This document shows positions 50,335-62,460 of a stretch of DNA of 64,000 bases, one piece after another. Made by a program: the position numbers and the translations under genes. Source of the stretch: Skeletonema tropicum (lineage: Eukaryota; Bacillariophyta; Thalassiosirophyceae; Thalassiosirales; Thalassiosiraceae); contig CM074127.1 of NCBI GenBank assembly GCA_037178625.1, positions 4,960,001 to 5,024,000 of the forward strand, given 5' to 3'. How positions within the stretch are numbered: position 1 is the first letter of the stretch; each line of letters opens with the position of its first letter. Under the pieces are notes generated by a model that did not search any database, was not told the origin of the DNA, and was given only the letters and a program-made list of their open reading frames with translations.

Positions 50335-50706
50335 CCGATCAGCTACGAGGCTGTAGAATCGCTTCAACATACTCAATCCGTCTGTACAGAGCTAATGTGA
50401 TTCTATACTATCATCGCAAAGTGTAATGAGCCACTAGAAGCTCCTCATACGCCTATCGACGACGATAGATACGATGTGGTGGACTGTCGTGCTGCGGGCC
50501 AGCCCCAATTGGTCCTCCAGATCAGCTACGAGGCTGTAGCATCGCTTCAACATACTCAATCCGTCTGCGCAGTGCGAATGTGCTTCTATACTATCATCGC
50601 AATAAAGGCCTATCGACGGACGATAGATACGATGCGGTGGACTGTCGTGCTGCGGATTGCTGCGGGCCAGCCCCAATTGGACCTCCCAGATCAGTTGATC
50701 AGCTAT

Positions 50707-51077
50707 GAAAAGGGTGGAAACCAACAACAGATAACTAAATCTATTCTATTGCCTTCTCTCATTGCATGCTATGTTGGCGTTCGCCTCTGACGTTTGATGT
50801 CACCACCTCACTCGATCTATGCGGCAGCTGCTCGCTGTGTAGGAGAAGTCGAGTTGGGCTATCAATCTTGCTGACGCGTATGTTGGCATCTGTATCATAA
50901 TAGCAACCTCCAGCCTCCATGCTCTACTTCAACTTCACCTCGTCTTCACTGTGTCATCGGGTGGTACTGATACTGACCACTAATTCTATGTCTCTCTGAA
51001 TTGCTCGTAATAGGAGCAGTGGACTTCGTGATGTGGTTGTTTGCGACAAGTTGTTCCGAAATGTATCATGTATCATC
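50707..51077. other. Spacer between satellite array 1 and block 2, no gene seen
   Basis: Unique-looking sequence with no satellite and no match to the region left of block 1. It shows that the two blocks do not abut directly. Confidence 0.45.
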
Positions 51078-53235
51078 ATTGATAGGCCTATCTTGCAGCT
51101 CTAGCAATCTCTTCCTCCCCTATCACTCAATTTCACGCAAAGAAGATGACGGAGTATGCTTACTATCGTTCATCGATACTGTAAGTCAACCTTTTCCCTT
51201 TTCTTTTCTGTAAGAGTGACTTCTTGCACTTTTCATGGCGTCTTTCTTGTCGTTTCATTCGTCAAATACACCTCTTTTCCACCACCACAAGGCATCATCT
51301 CTTTTTTCTTTTTCTCCCAGACCTTAGACTATGCATGCTTGACATCGTTCATCGATACTCCAAATCAACCTTCTTCACCTTCTTTCTCGCCAGAATGGCT
51401 GTCTTGTATTTTTCAGTGCCCTCTACCTGCATTTGTCAGACGACAAAACAATGAGAATGCCTTGCCTTGCATTTCCCCCTTTGTACTAGCTCATTGTACG
51501 ATGCACAGCAAAGATGTGTAACTGCTGTGCTATGGCTCTCCTATTACTTGTGCATGCTGTGGAGGTGAAGAGGAATCGATTAACCATCTCAATCTCAACC
51601 ACAGATGACAATGGTCGACGAAGTGGTAGCACCAGTTGACCAACCTCTTATCAAACACCGCCTTGGCGCACTTCTTTCAGCCATAGTACGCCTTCTAGAA
51701 TCGTTTACAACACTCCATGATCTGGTGGGACGCTTTCGTAACAGGTCTTCATTGATCCGTGTCAAGAAGTTGAAAATTGATCTCATTTCACCTCGCTCAA
51801 GACCTCCGCATCGGCATCCACTTGTCCCACACATCATCCCCCTACACTTGTACCACACATCATCCCACCGAAGATTTCCGCAGCCGCTGATCTGTTAAGT
51901 ATCTTTACGCCATCCCTCCTGCATGAGAAGGTGGTGAGCTGCTCTCTATCAGTCTCTCTCTCTCTCTCTCTCTCTCTGACGACGAGGATTTCAGCCACGG
52001 CCACTGCGTCTCTGGACAGCCTCTTTACTATCGGCTGCAATGCCATCAATCAATGGTGGAATGATTGTAATAGTAATTGCCTCGATGCTTGCCATCCTCG
52101 TGTGCAATGTGCCCGCCTTGGTAGAGCCCTCTATCTAACTTCGATCTTGCTCATTACATTGAATCGAAAGAGCGCAAAGGCCGTATGTTATCTAAAGAGA
52201 AGTAATGGATTTCAATTTGTTGCATGTTTGACTTATTCTTTCACCTCATGTTGAATGCTCAGGTATTAGATCCGGCGTTCCACTCAGAGGAATTCAGTCC
52301 AGTCATTGCAGCAGTAGAGTCTTTCCACTCAACCCCAAAATAATAATTACCACCACACCCACATGCTCGGCCAATTTGAACCAGTGTGTTGACTTGTATG
52401 AGTATATTCAGCAATAATTTACACCCCCTGAATCAGCAATCACTTCATAGTAACGTGTCGATGATTATCGAGTCGAGGAAGAGGAGCAGAAGACGAATGA
52501 CCATCGAAAATAGAAGCGATAGCACGATATTCGGCCTTCGGCCGTCCGCAGCCGTTCGCTGCCAATTGCGGGCGAATGGAACGAAACGAAACACCGACCG
52601 CACCCCGAATGTATCACGAGGTGTTAGAGAAGGGAAAAAGTTGATGATGGCTCGTCATTATTATTGTTAATGGTGTCTACTACGGCCGAAACCGTCATGG
52701 TTTGGTGATTATTTTCATATTGGCGTACTGGTTTGGCTTTTGGATGAGAGGTGAGAGGGTGAGGGTGGGGCTTTATGTTACTTCTGTTATATTTCTGTGC
52801 TACGGTAAACTGGATTTTGAACAAGAAAAGCATCTGTGAATGGGGGTGAATGGCTGGAAAAGGTGTGGGTTGTGCTGTTGCCCAGCCCTAACCAATCCCG
52901 CCACTCTCTATCTAGATATCTGGTAAATAGCGTCATGTACCTGGAAGAGAGTGGCGAGTTAGTCCAAACTGACTTGATATGTGACGTCATTACCGGTACT
53001 CGATCGCTCAAATCGCTTCAAAAAAACACCGGCAACCGGCATGCAATCTCATCAATCATGCCAACCCACACCCACACCCACACCCCACATCTCTGTCTTC
53101 GGATAGATCAATCATGTTGCCAGCCACCGCTGTACTTCGCTGCCGCTCAATCATGGGTTCATTTACACTTGTCGCCGCTGAAGTAGCTCATATTTCAGTT
53201 TGCTTTTGCTTGCTCTTTGGTCAAACAGAACTACG

Positions 53236-54945
53236 ATGGCTTCTTATTCATCGATTACAGTTGCTGGCGGCAAACGCTACAAGCAATCATCAGCCGACCG
53301 CAGTGATGCTATCTCTTCAAATGGCAATCATGGCAGCACGAAGCAGCCTCCCGCTAAGATCCAACCTTATCATTATCAAGGCATTACCGTCAACGATGGA
53401 AAGAAAAGAAAACTGGAGGCACCTGCTAATCACTTGGGCTCCGTTTCATCACTCAGCCCTGGCATCGTTGCCTTTCAACCGCCGATCTTTAAAGTTCGTG
53501 CATCGTTTGAGATTCTTCAAAATATTCCAAACACCATCATCAACTTTCACAACAACAACAGCAACAGCAAACGTGCCGCATCTTCTGAAAGCAATTCTTC
53601 AGCAGAACCTGCTACCAAAAAAGTAAAGTCAATCATCCCTACCCTTCCGCAGGCAGCACCAAAGGTGCTGCGCAAGAAGAAGTGCCGCTCCTACAATGGT
53701 CGTAAAAAGAGGAGTCCTTCAATTGATGAGAATGAAGCGCCCCCAGCGATATTTGCGCACAAACCCAAAGCTACTGATGCAACAACTGCTCCAACTAAAG
53801 TCACAGTCACAGCTACAGCTACAGCTACAGCTACAGCTACAGCTACAGCATCGAGGGCGCATGTTCCAAACAAAAAGCGCAGATCTGATGATTCAATGAA
53901 TGAAATTGAAATGGGAGCACCTTTCCAAAGGAAGAAAATCGCCCAGCAACAGAGTGCCGATGAGCCAGTCCAGAGCGATGTACCAATCTTTCGTCATGGT
54001 GGTTATACAGCGGCTGCCAAGGACAAGGTGGATTCCAACGCTGATATGCAGGTGGATTCCAACCAAGAAACCACCAACGAGTACTATTGCTCTTCTTCTA
54101 GCGACGAAGATTCGCTCGCTGGTGTGTCGTTCCTTCCTGATACACCTATGGACTATTCATCTGAATCTGACTCCGAAGAAGATTCTCTGGAGTCCACCAG
54201 CCGCCAAGATTGGGATGCTCGTATGAGCAATGATGATGCTGCAACGATCATTCAGGCCTTCATCAGAGGCAACAGCACTCGCACGATGAAGCCAAGGGCC
54301 AGGCCACAAGCGGAGCTTGCTACTAATCATGGCCAAGAATGGGAAATGGAAGAGGAAGATGATAATCATGTTGATTATGCAGCAACATCTACTGAAGATA
54401 CATCTTCCAGCATTGAGACTGCTACTGAGGAGGAAGCCGACTTCTTGTCGCAAACATCTGGAGAAATGGAAGAGGAAGATGATAAAGATGCAGATACAGC
54501 AACATCTACTGATACTACCGAGCAGGAAGCCAACGATGGCGATGTTGGTGGGGTTGTTGATGAGGATGCAATTGAGTTGGCACCTCAGGGAAAAGCTGTC
54601 GAAGAGGATAATGAAAGAGAGGACGAAGTTGTTGCGGACAACAGGGTCCAGCCACAATTAGAGTTTGATGTGGCTCACAATACTGCCGATGAAGATGATA
54701 AAGATGCATCTACCAGCAGTGATAATACCGTGGAGGAAGCCAACGATGGCGATAGTGGAGCATCTCTCGAAGGGGAAGAAGTCAATGAGCAAATATCAAA
54801 TGTATTGGCTCAAACCATCTCGGCAGTTGAGAGGAGGGAGAGAAAGGAGCGCTCTTATCTTCGTGAAAAAGCAAGGCTTGAATGCACATTAGATGGAGAT
54901 TATTGGGCACGGCCCACTCGTCGTCGCAAAATCGTGCGAGTGTGA
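53236..54945 (+). CDS. Acidic protein with one IQ motif, copy 2
   Basis: 569 residues, 11 longer than copy 1, from in-frame repeat changes. An (ACAGCT)n run encodes alternating Thr-Ala at about residue 205 and is ~8 residues longer. There are extra Asn-Ser and Asp-Lys pairs, and one Ile is lost. About ten amino-acid replacements (for example Gly to Asp near the IQ motif, Arg to Ala four codons after GDYW's start) against a similar number of silent changes, mostly in the acidic half. The IQ motif and both basic ends are unchanged and the frame is open, so I read it as functional. Confidence 0.7.
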   Translation: MASYSSITVAGGKRYKQSSADRSDAISSNGNHGSTKQPPAKIQPYHYQGITVNDGKKRKLEAPANHLGSVSSLSPGIVAFQPPIFKVRASFEILQNIPNTIINFHNNNSNSKRAASSESNSSAEPATKKVKSIIPTLPQAAPKVLRKKKCRSYNGRKKRSPSIDENEAPPAIFAHKPKATDATTAPTKVTVTATATATATATATASRAHVPNKKRRSDDSMNEIEMGAPFQRKKIAQQQSADEPVQSDVPIFRHGGYTAAAKDKVDSNADMQVDSNQETTNEYYCSSSSDEDSLAGVSFLPDTPMDYSSESDSEEDSLESTSRQDWDARMSNDDAATIIQAFIRGNSTRTMKPRARPQAELATNHGQEWEMEEEDDNHVDYAATSTEDTSSSIETATEEEADFLSQTSGEMEEEDDKDADTATSTDTTEQEANDGDVGGVVDEDAIELAPQGKAVEEDNEREDEVVADNRVQPQLEFDVAHNTADEDDKDASTSSDNTVEEANDGDSGASLEGEEVNEQISNVLAQTISAVERRERKERSYLREKARLECTLDGDYWARPTRRRKIVRV

Positions 54946-55313
54946 AGAAACAAAAGGCAGTACTTTGCCATGCAATTCTATTTTCCGGGTTCTGGTCGCT
55001 GTGTGAGTGTTGTTCAGTGCAAGTGGAGGAAGGGTAAGTAAGCTCGTGAGCGAGTGAGGATATGCAACGTGATTATGAGATATTTTGTATGGCGGATCCA
55101 AGATGTATGCTGGACGCTGTTTCTTGTCGATGGTATCAATCGCATCCAGTGTGATCATGACTATGTTTGCCGTTTTTGAGGTTGGGCCTCCAAAAGTTCA
55201 AGTGGGACTCGAGGAAGAGTATAACTTCCATCTTATCTTGTTGTTATGAAGGTCAGTAACCAGGCTGACCAAGTTGGATATGGCAAGTTCTTTTATGCCT
55301 GGGTGTGAAGATA

Positions 55314-55340
55314 GGGTTAGGATTACCCTAACCCTAACCC
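55314..55340 (+). repeat. Telomere-like inverted motif, block 2
   Basis: Same as at 47500-47526: GGGTTAGG, ATTA, then CCCTAACCCTAACCC. Confidence 0.8.
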
Positions 55341-56153
55341 AAAAGTTAATCCCTCCTTCGCTCTGTGCGGAGGAGGTGCGAGTCCTGGTTTCTCGTGCTG
55401 ATTGTTGACGAATCCATTTTGGATTAGAAGATCAGAATGCCTTGTGCATTAGAACGTATCCCTCTTCACACCCGCTGATTTATCAGCTATCCTCTCTGTG
55501 GTTTCGATTGTGCTGGCTCTGCGGGCAGTCTTTTTACTTTGGCGAATGAACTTACTGGAGAATCCACACCTCTCGTTGGCTTGCATGACTTTGTTCTCCG
55601 ATGGATGTTGCTTTGGTATTCAAGTCAAGAATAGTTTGGGGCATCTTTGGGTTGTTTCCGCTGGGTTTGTGGGCGTTGGATGCAATCCTTCTCGTTGGGC
55701 TTACTCACTGTCGGTTTTTTGGAAATGCTGATCACACACAATCACACACACGCGACAAATGCTCAGGAATCTCCGTCTTCACACATGACATCAATACCGA
55801 CCACCGATATGCCGCATCGAAAACTCCTTCACCTTCTTGAACGAATAAAGACCAACGACTTCTACCTCTTCACCAGTTTGGACATACTTACATCGACTTC
55901 AAATGAAACATTGACTTAAAACAACACAAAAACTGAAAAGAAAACAATAACAAAGCAAATCAATGAGTAGAATAATAAAAGTTAAAAAAGGAAAATCACA
56001 AATCTGACTAACTCAATCTACTTATCTCTTCTTTGAAGGCAACACTCGCCTCTAGTGCCCAAGCTTCTAACCAATCAACTATTTCAACGGCTTTGAGAAT
56101 TCGTACTACATAAGAAAATACTAAGCATTCTCGGTAGGTACGGGGTGATAGCA

Positions 56154-58243
56154 GCATACGCACATCGATTCCCAACCAACTATCTACTCAACAGGGCACT
56201 CCCAAGACTTCATAATTCTCAGATCAGCTAATCAGCTATGAGGCTGTAGCATCGCTTCAACATACTCAATCCGTCTGCGCAGTGCTAATGTGCTTCTATA
56301 CTATCATCGCAAAGTGTAATGAGCCACTAGGAGCTCCTCATACGCCTATTGACGACGATAGATACGATGTGGTGGACTGTCGTGCTGCGGGCCAGCCCCA
56401 ATTGGACCTCCAGATCAGCTACGAGGCTGTAGCATCGCTTCAACATACTCAATCCGTCTGCGCGGTGCTAATGTGCTTCTATACTATCATCGCAAAGTGT
56501 AATGAGCCACTAGAGAACCTCATACGCCATCGACGACGATAGATACGATGTGGAGGACTGTCGTGCTGCGGGCCAGCCCCAATTGGACCTCCAGATCAGC
56601 TACGAGGCTGTAGCATCGCTTCAACATACTCAATCCGTCTGCGCGGTGCTAATGTGCTTGTATACTATCAACGCAAAGGCCTATCGACGGACGATACATA
56701 CGATGCGGTGGACTGTCGTGCTGCGGGCCAGCCTCAATTGGACCTCCGATAGGTACGGTTTGGTATGCTGTGATGCTGCTGGCCAGCCCACACTGGACCT
56801 TTCAGATCAGCAACGAGACAGTAGCGTCGCTTCTACGGACGCTAGTCGTCTGAGCCATACAAAGGAGATTGTATACTATCACCGCCGACTATAATGGGCC
56901 ACTAGAAGCGGCTCATGCGCGTAATGACGACGATAGGTACGATTTGGTATGCTGTGATTCTGCTTGTAAGCCCACACTGGACCTCTCAGATCAGCTACGA
57001 GGTTGTAGCGTCGCTTCTACGGACGCCAAATGTCTGAGCAGTGCTAATGTGCTTGCATACTATCACCGTCGACTATGATGGGTCACTAGAAGCGGCTCAT
57101 GCGCGTTATGATGACTATAGGTACGATTTGGTATGATGTGATGCTGCTGGCCAGCCCACACTGGACCTCTCAGATCAGCAACGAAACAGTAGCGTCGCTT
57201 CTGCGCACGCCAAATGTCTGAGCAGTGCTAATGTGCTTGCATACTATCACCGCCGACTATAATGGGCCACTAGAAGCGGCTCATGCGCGTAATGACGACT
57301 ATAGGTACGATTTGGTATGCTGTGATTCTGCTTGTAAGCCCTCACTGGACCTCTCGGATCATCTACGAGGTTGTAGCGTCGCTTCTACGGACGCCAAATG
57401 TCTGAGCAGTGCTAATGTGCTTGCATACTAACACCGCCGACTATAATGGGCCACTAGAAGCGGCTCATGCGCGAAATGACGACGATAGGTACGATTTGGT
57501 ATGCTGTGATGCTGCTGGCCAGCCCACACTGGACCTCTCAGATCAGCAACGAGACAGTAGCGTCGCTTCTACGGACGCTAGTCGTCTGAGCCATACACAG
57601 GAGATTGTATACTATCACCGCCGACTATATTGGGCCACTAGAAGCGGCTCATGCGCGTAATGACGACGATAGGTACGATTTGGTAGGATGTGATTCTGCT
57701 TGTAAGCCCACACTGGACCTCTCAGATCAGCAACGAGGTTGTAGCGTCGCTTCTACGGGCGCCGAATGTCTGAGCAGTGCTAATGTGCTTGCATACTATC
57801 ACCGCCGACTATAATGGGCCACTAGAAGCGGCTCAAGCGCGTAATGACGACTATAGGTACGATTTGGTATGATGTGATGCTGCTGGCCAGCCCACACTGG
57901 ACCTCTCAGATCAGCAACGAAACAGTAGCGTCGCTTCTACGGACGCTAGTCGTCTGAGCAGTGCTAATGTGCTTGCATACTAACACCGCCGACTATAATG
58001 GGCCACTAGAAGCGGCTCATGCGCGAAATGACGACGATAGGTACGATTTGGTATGCTGTGATGCTGCTTGTAAGCCCACACTGGACCTCTCAGATCAGCA
58101 ACGAGACAGTAGCGTCGCCTCTACACATGCCAAACGTCTGAGCAGTGCTAATGTGCTTGCATACTATCACCGCCGACTATAATGGGCCACTAGAAGCGGC
58201 TCATGCGCATATTGCCGACGATAGATACGATGTGGTGGAATGT
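56154..58243 (+). repeat. Higher-order repeat unit 1
   Basis: 2,090 bp. Its left edge continues the block-2 flank without a break, as at the start of array 1 near 48345. Confidence 0.85.
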
Positions 58244-60333
58244 GCATACGCACATCGATTCCCAACCAACTATCTACTCAACAGGGCACTCCCAAGACTT
58301 CATAATTCTCAGATCAGCTAATCAGCTATGAGGCTGTAGCATCGCTTCAACATACTCAATCCGTCTGCGCAGTGCTAATGTGCTTCTATACTATCATCGC
58401 AAAGTGTAATGAGCCACTAGGAGCTCCTCATACGCCTATTGACGACGATAGATACGATGTGGTGGACTGTCGTGCTGCGGGCCAGCCCCAATTGGACCTC
58501 CAGATCAGCTACGAGGCTGTAGCATCGCTTCAACATACTCAATCCGTCTGCGCGGTGCTAATGTGCTTCTATACTATCATCGCAAAGTGTAATGAGCCAC
58601 TAGAGAACCTCATACGCCATCGACGACGATAGATACGATGTGGAGGACTGTCGTGCTGCGGGCCAGCCCCAATTGGACCTCCAGATCAGCTACGAGGCTG
58701 TAGCATCGCTTCAACATACTCAATCCGTCTGCGCGGTGCTAATGTGCTTGTATACTATCAACGCAAAGGCCTATCGACGGACGATACATACGATGCGGTG
58801 GACTGTCGTGCTGCGGGCCAGCCTCAATTGGACCTCCGATAGGTACGGTTTGGTATGCTGTGATGCTGCTGGCCAGCCCACACTGGACCTTTCAGATCAG
58901 CAACGAGACAGTAGCGTCGCTTCTACGGACGCTAGTCGTCTGAGCCATACAAAGGAGATTGTATACTATCACCGCCGACTATAATGGGCCACTAGAAGCG
59001 GCTCATGCGCGTAATGACGACGATAGGTACGATTTGGTATGCTGTGATTCTGCTTGTAAGCCCACACTGGACCTCTCAGATCAGCTACGAGGTTGTAGCG
59101 TCGCTTCTACGGACGCCAAATGTCTGAGCAGTGCTAATGTGCTTGCATACTATCACCGTCGACTATGATGGGTCACTAGAAGCGGCTCATGCGCGTTATG
59201 ATGACTATAGGTACGATTTGGTATGATGTGATGCTGCTGGCCAGCCCACACTGGACCTCTCAGATCAGCAACGAAACAGTAGCGTCGCTTCTGCGCACGC
59301 CAAATGTCTGAGCAGTGCTAATGTGCTTGCATACTATCACCGCCGACTATAATGGGCCACTAGAAGCGGCTCATGCGCGTAATGACGACTATAGGTACGA
59401 TTTGGTATGCTGTGATTCTGCTTGTAAGCCCTCACTGGACCTCTCGGATCATCTACGAGGTTGTAGCGTCGCTTCTACGGACGCCAAATGTCTGAGCAGT
59501 GCTAATGTGCTTGCATACTAACACCGCCGACTATAATGGGCCACTAGAAGCGGCTCATGCGCGAAATGACGACGATAGGTACGATTTGGTATGCTGTGAT
59601 GCTGCTGGCCAGCCCACACTGGACCTCTCAGATCAGCAACGAGACAGTAGCGTCGCTTCTACGGACGCTAGTCGTCTGAGCCATACACAGGAGATTGTAT
59701 ACTATCACCGCCGACTATATTGGGCCACTAGAAGCGGCTCATGCGCGTAATGACGACGATAGGTACGATTTGGTAGGATGTGATTCTGCTTGTAAGCCCA
59801 CACTGGACCTCTCAGATCAGCAACGAGGTTGTAGCGTCGCTTCTACGGGCGCCGAATGTCTGAGCAGTGCTAATGTGCTTGCATACTATCACCGCCGACT
59901 ATAATGGGCCACTAGAAGCGGCTCAAGCGCGTAATGACGACTATAGGTACGATTTGGTATGATGTGATGCTGCTGGCCAGCCCACACTGGACCTCTCAGA
60001 TCAGCAACGAAACAGTAGCGTCGCTTCTACGGACGCTAGTCGTCTGAGCAGTGCTAATGTGCTTGCATACTAACACCGCCGACTATAATGGGCCACTAGA
60101 AGCGGCTCATGCGCGAAATGACGACGATAGGTACGATTTGGTATGCTGTGATGCTGCTTGTAAGCCCACACTGGACCTCTCAGATCAGCAACGAGACAGT
60201 AGCGTCGCCTCTACACATGCCAAACGTCTGAGCAGTGCTAATGTGCTTGCATACTATCACCGCCGACTATAATGGGCCACTAGAAGCGGCTCATGCGCAT
60301 ATTGCCGACGATAGATACGATGTGGTGGAATGT
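58244..60333 (+). repeat. Higher-order repeat unit 2
   Basis: 2,090 bp, apparently identical to unit 1 where I compared them. Confidence 0.85.
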
Positions 60334-62460
60334 GCATACGCACATCGATTCCCAACCAACTATCTACTCAACAGGGCACTCCCAAGACTTCATAATTCTC
60401 AGATCAGCTAATCAGCTATGAGGCTGTAGCATCGCTTCAACATACTCAATCCGTCTGCGCAGTGCTAATGTGCTTCTATACTATCATCGCAAAGTGTAAT
60501 GAGCCACTAGGAGCTCCTCATACGCCTATTGACGACGATAGATACGATGTGGTGGACTGTCGTGCTGCGGGCCAGCCCCAATTGGACCTCCAGATCAGCT
60601 ACGAGGCTGTAGCATCGCTTCAACATACTCAATCCGTCTGCGCGGTGCTAATGTGCTTCTATACTATCATCGCAAAGTGTAATGAGCCACTAGAGAACCT
60701 CATACGCCATCGACGACGATAGATACGATGTGGAGGACTGTCGTGCTGCGGGCCAGCCCCAATTGGACCTCCAGATCAGCTACGAGGCTGTAGCATCGCT
60801 TCAACATACTCAATCCGTCTGCGCGGTGCTAATGTGCTTGTATACTATCAACGCAAAGGCCTATCGACGGACGATACATACGATGCGGTGGACTGTCGTG
60901 CTGCGGGCCAGCCTCAATTGGACCTCCGATAGGTACGGTTTGGTATGCTGTGATGCTGCTGGCCAGCCCACACTGGACCTTTCAGATCAGCAACGAGACA
61001 GTAGCGTCGCTTCTACGGACGCTAGTCGTCTGAGCCATACACAGGAGATTGTATACTATCACCGCCGACTATAATGGGCCACTAGAAGCGGCTCATGCGC
61101 GTAATGACGACGATAGGTACGATTTGGTATGCTGTGATTCTGCTTGTAAGCCCACACTGGACCTCTCAGATCAGCTACGAGGTTGTAGCGTCGCTTCTAC
61201 GGACGCCAAATGTCTGAGCAGTGCTAATGTGCTTGCATACTATCACCGTCGACTATGATGGGTCACTAGAAGCGGCTCATGCGCGTTATGATGACTATAG
61301 GTACGATTTGGTATGATGTGATGCTGCTGGCCAGCCCACACTGGACCTCTCAGATCAGCAACGAAACAGTAGCGTCGCTTCTGCGCACGCCAAATGTCTG
61401 AGCAGTGCTAATGTGCTTGCATACTAACACCGCCGACTATAATGGGCCACTAGAAGCGGCTCATGCGCGTAATGACGACTATAGGTACGATTTGGTATGC
61501 TGTGATTCTGCTTGTAAGCCCACACTGGACCTCTCGGATCATCTACGAGGTTGTAGCGTCGCTTCTACGGACGCCAAATGTACGAGGTTGTAGCGTCGCT
61601 TCTACGGACGCCAAATGTCTGAGCAGTGCTAATGTGCTTGCATACTAACACCGCCGACTATAATGGGCCACTAGAAGCGGCTCATGCGCGAAATGACGAC
61701 GATAGGTACGATTTGGTATGCTGTGATGCTGCTGGCCAGCCCACACTGGACCTCTCAGATCAGCAACGAGACAGTAGCGTCGCTTCTACGGACGCTAGTC
61801 GTCTGAGCCATACACAGGAGATTGTATACTATCACCGCCGACTATATTGGGCCACTAGAAGCGGCTCATGCGCGTAATGACGACGATAGGTACGATTTGG
61901 TAGGATGTGATTCTGCTTGTAAGCCCACACTGGACCTCTCAGATCAGCAACGAGGTTGTAGCGTCGCTTCTACGGGCGCCGAATGTCTGAGCAGTGCTAA
62001 TGTGCTTGCATACTATCACCGCCGACTATAATGGGCCACTAGAAGCGGCTCAAGCGCGTAATGACGACTATAGGTACGATTTGGTATGATGTGATGCTGC
62101 TGGCCAGCCCACACTGGACCTCTCAGATCAGCAACGAAACAGTAGCGTCGCTTCTACGGACGCTAGTCGTCTGAGCAGTGCTAATGTGCTTGCATACTAA
62201 CACCGCCGACTATAATGGGCCACTAGAAGCGGCTCATGCGCGAAATGACGACGATAGGTACGATTTGGTATGCTGTGATGCTGCTTGTAAGCCCACACTG
62301 GACCTCTCAGATCAGCAACGAGACAGTAGCGTCGCCTCTACACATGCCAAACGTCTGAGCAGTGCTAATGTGCTTGCATACTATCACCGCCGACTATAAT
62401 GGGCCACTAGAAGCGGCTCATGCGCATATTGCCGACGATAGATACGATGTGGTGGAATGT
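60334..62460 (+). repeat. Higher-order repeat unit 3
   Basis: 2,127 bp: 37 bp longer than units 1 and 2 because TACGAGGTTGTAGCGTCGCT and the next 17 bases are repeated at about 61582. It also has CATACACAGG where units 1 and 2 have CATACAAAGG, a change shared with unit 4. Confidence 0.85.

Larger units (their letters stand above)
48345..50706 (+). repeat. ~184-bp satellite array, old and scrambled
   Basis: About thirteen monomers of two related classes. One class has CATCGCAAAGTGTAATGAGC and GCCCCAATTGGACC. The other has CCGCCGACTATAATGGGCC and GCCCACACTGGACC. Monomers are diverged and often shortened, without a higher-order period. Two foreign pieces lie inside (about 49613-49720 and 50238-50334). 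Confidence 0.85.
51078..56153 (+). repeat. Segmental duplication, block 2
   Basis: Direct copy of 43299-48344, offset 7,779 bp at the left and about 7,808-7,814 bp at the right because of small insertions (33 bp net in the gene). It includes the upstream region (51078-53235, no confident gene), the IQ-motif gene and a 3' flank with the telomere-like hairpin (54946-56153). Confidence 0.9.
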
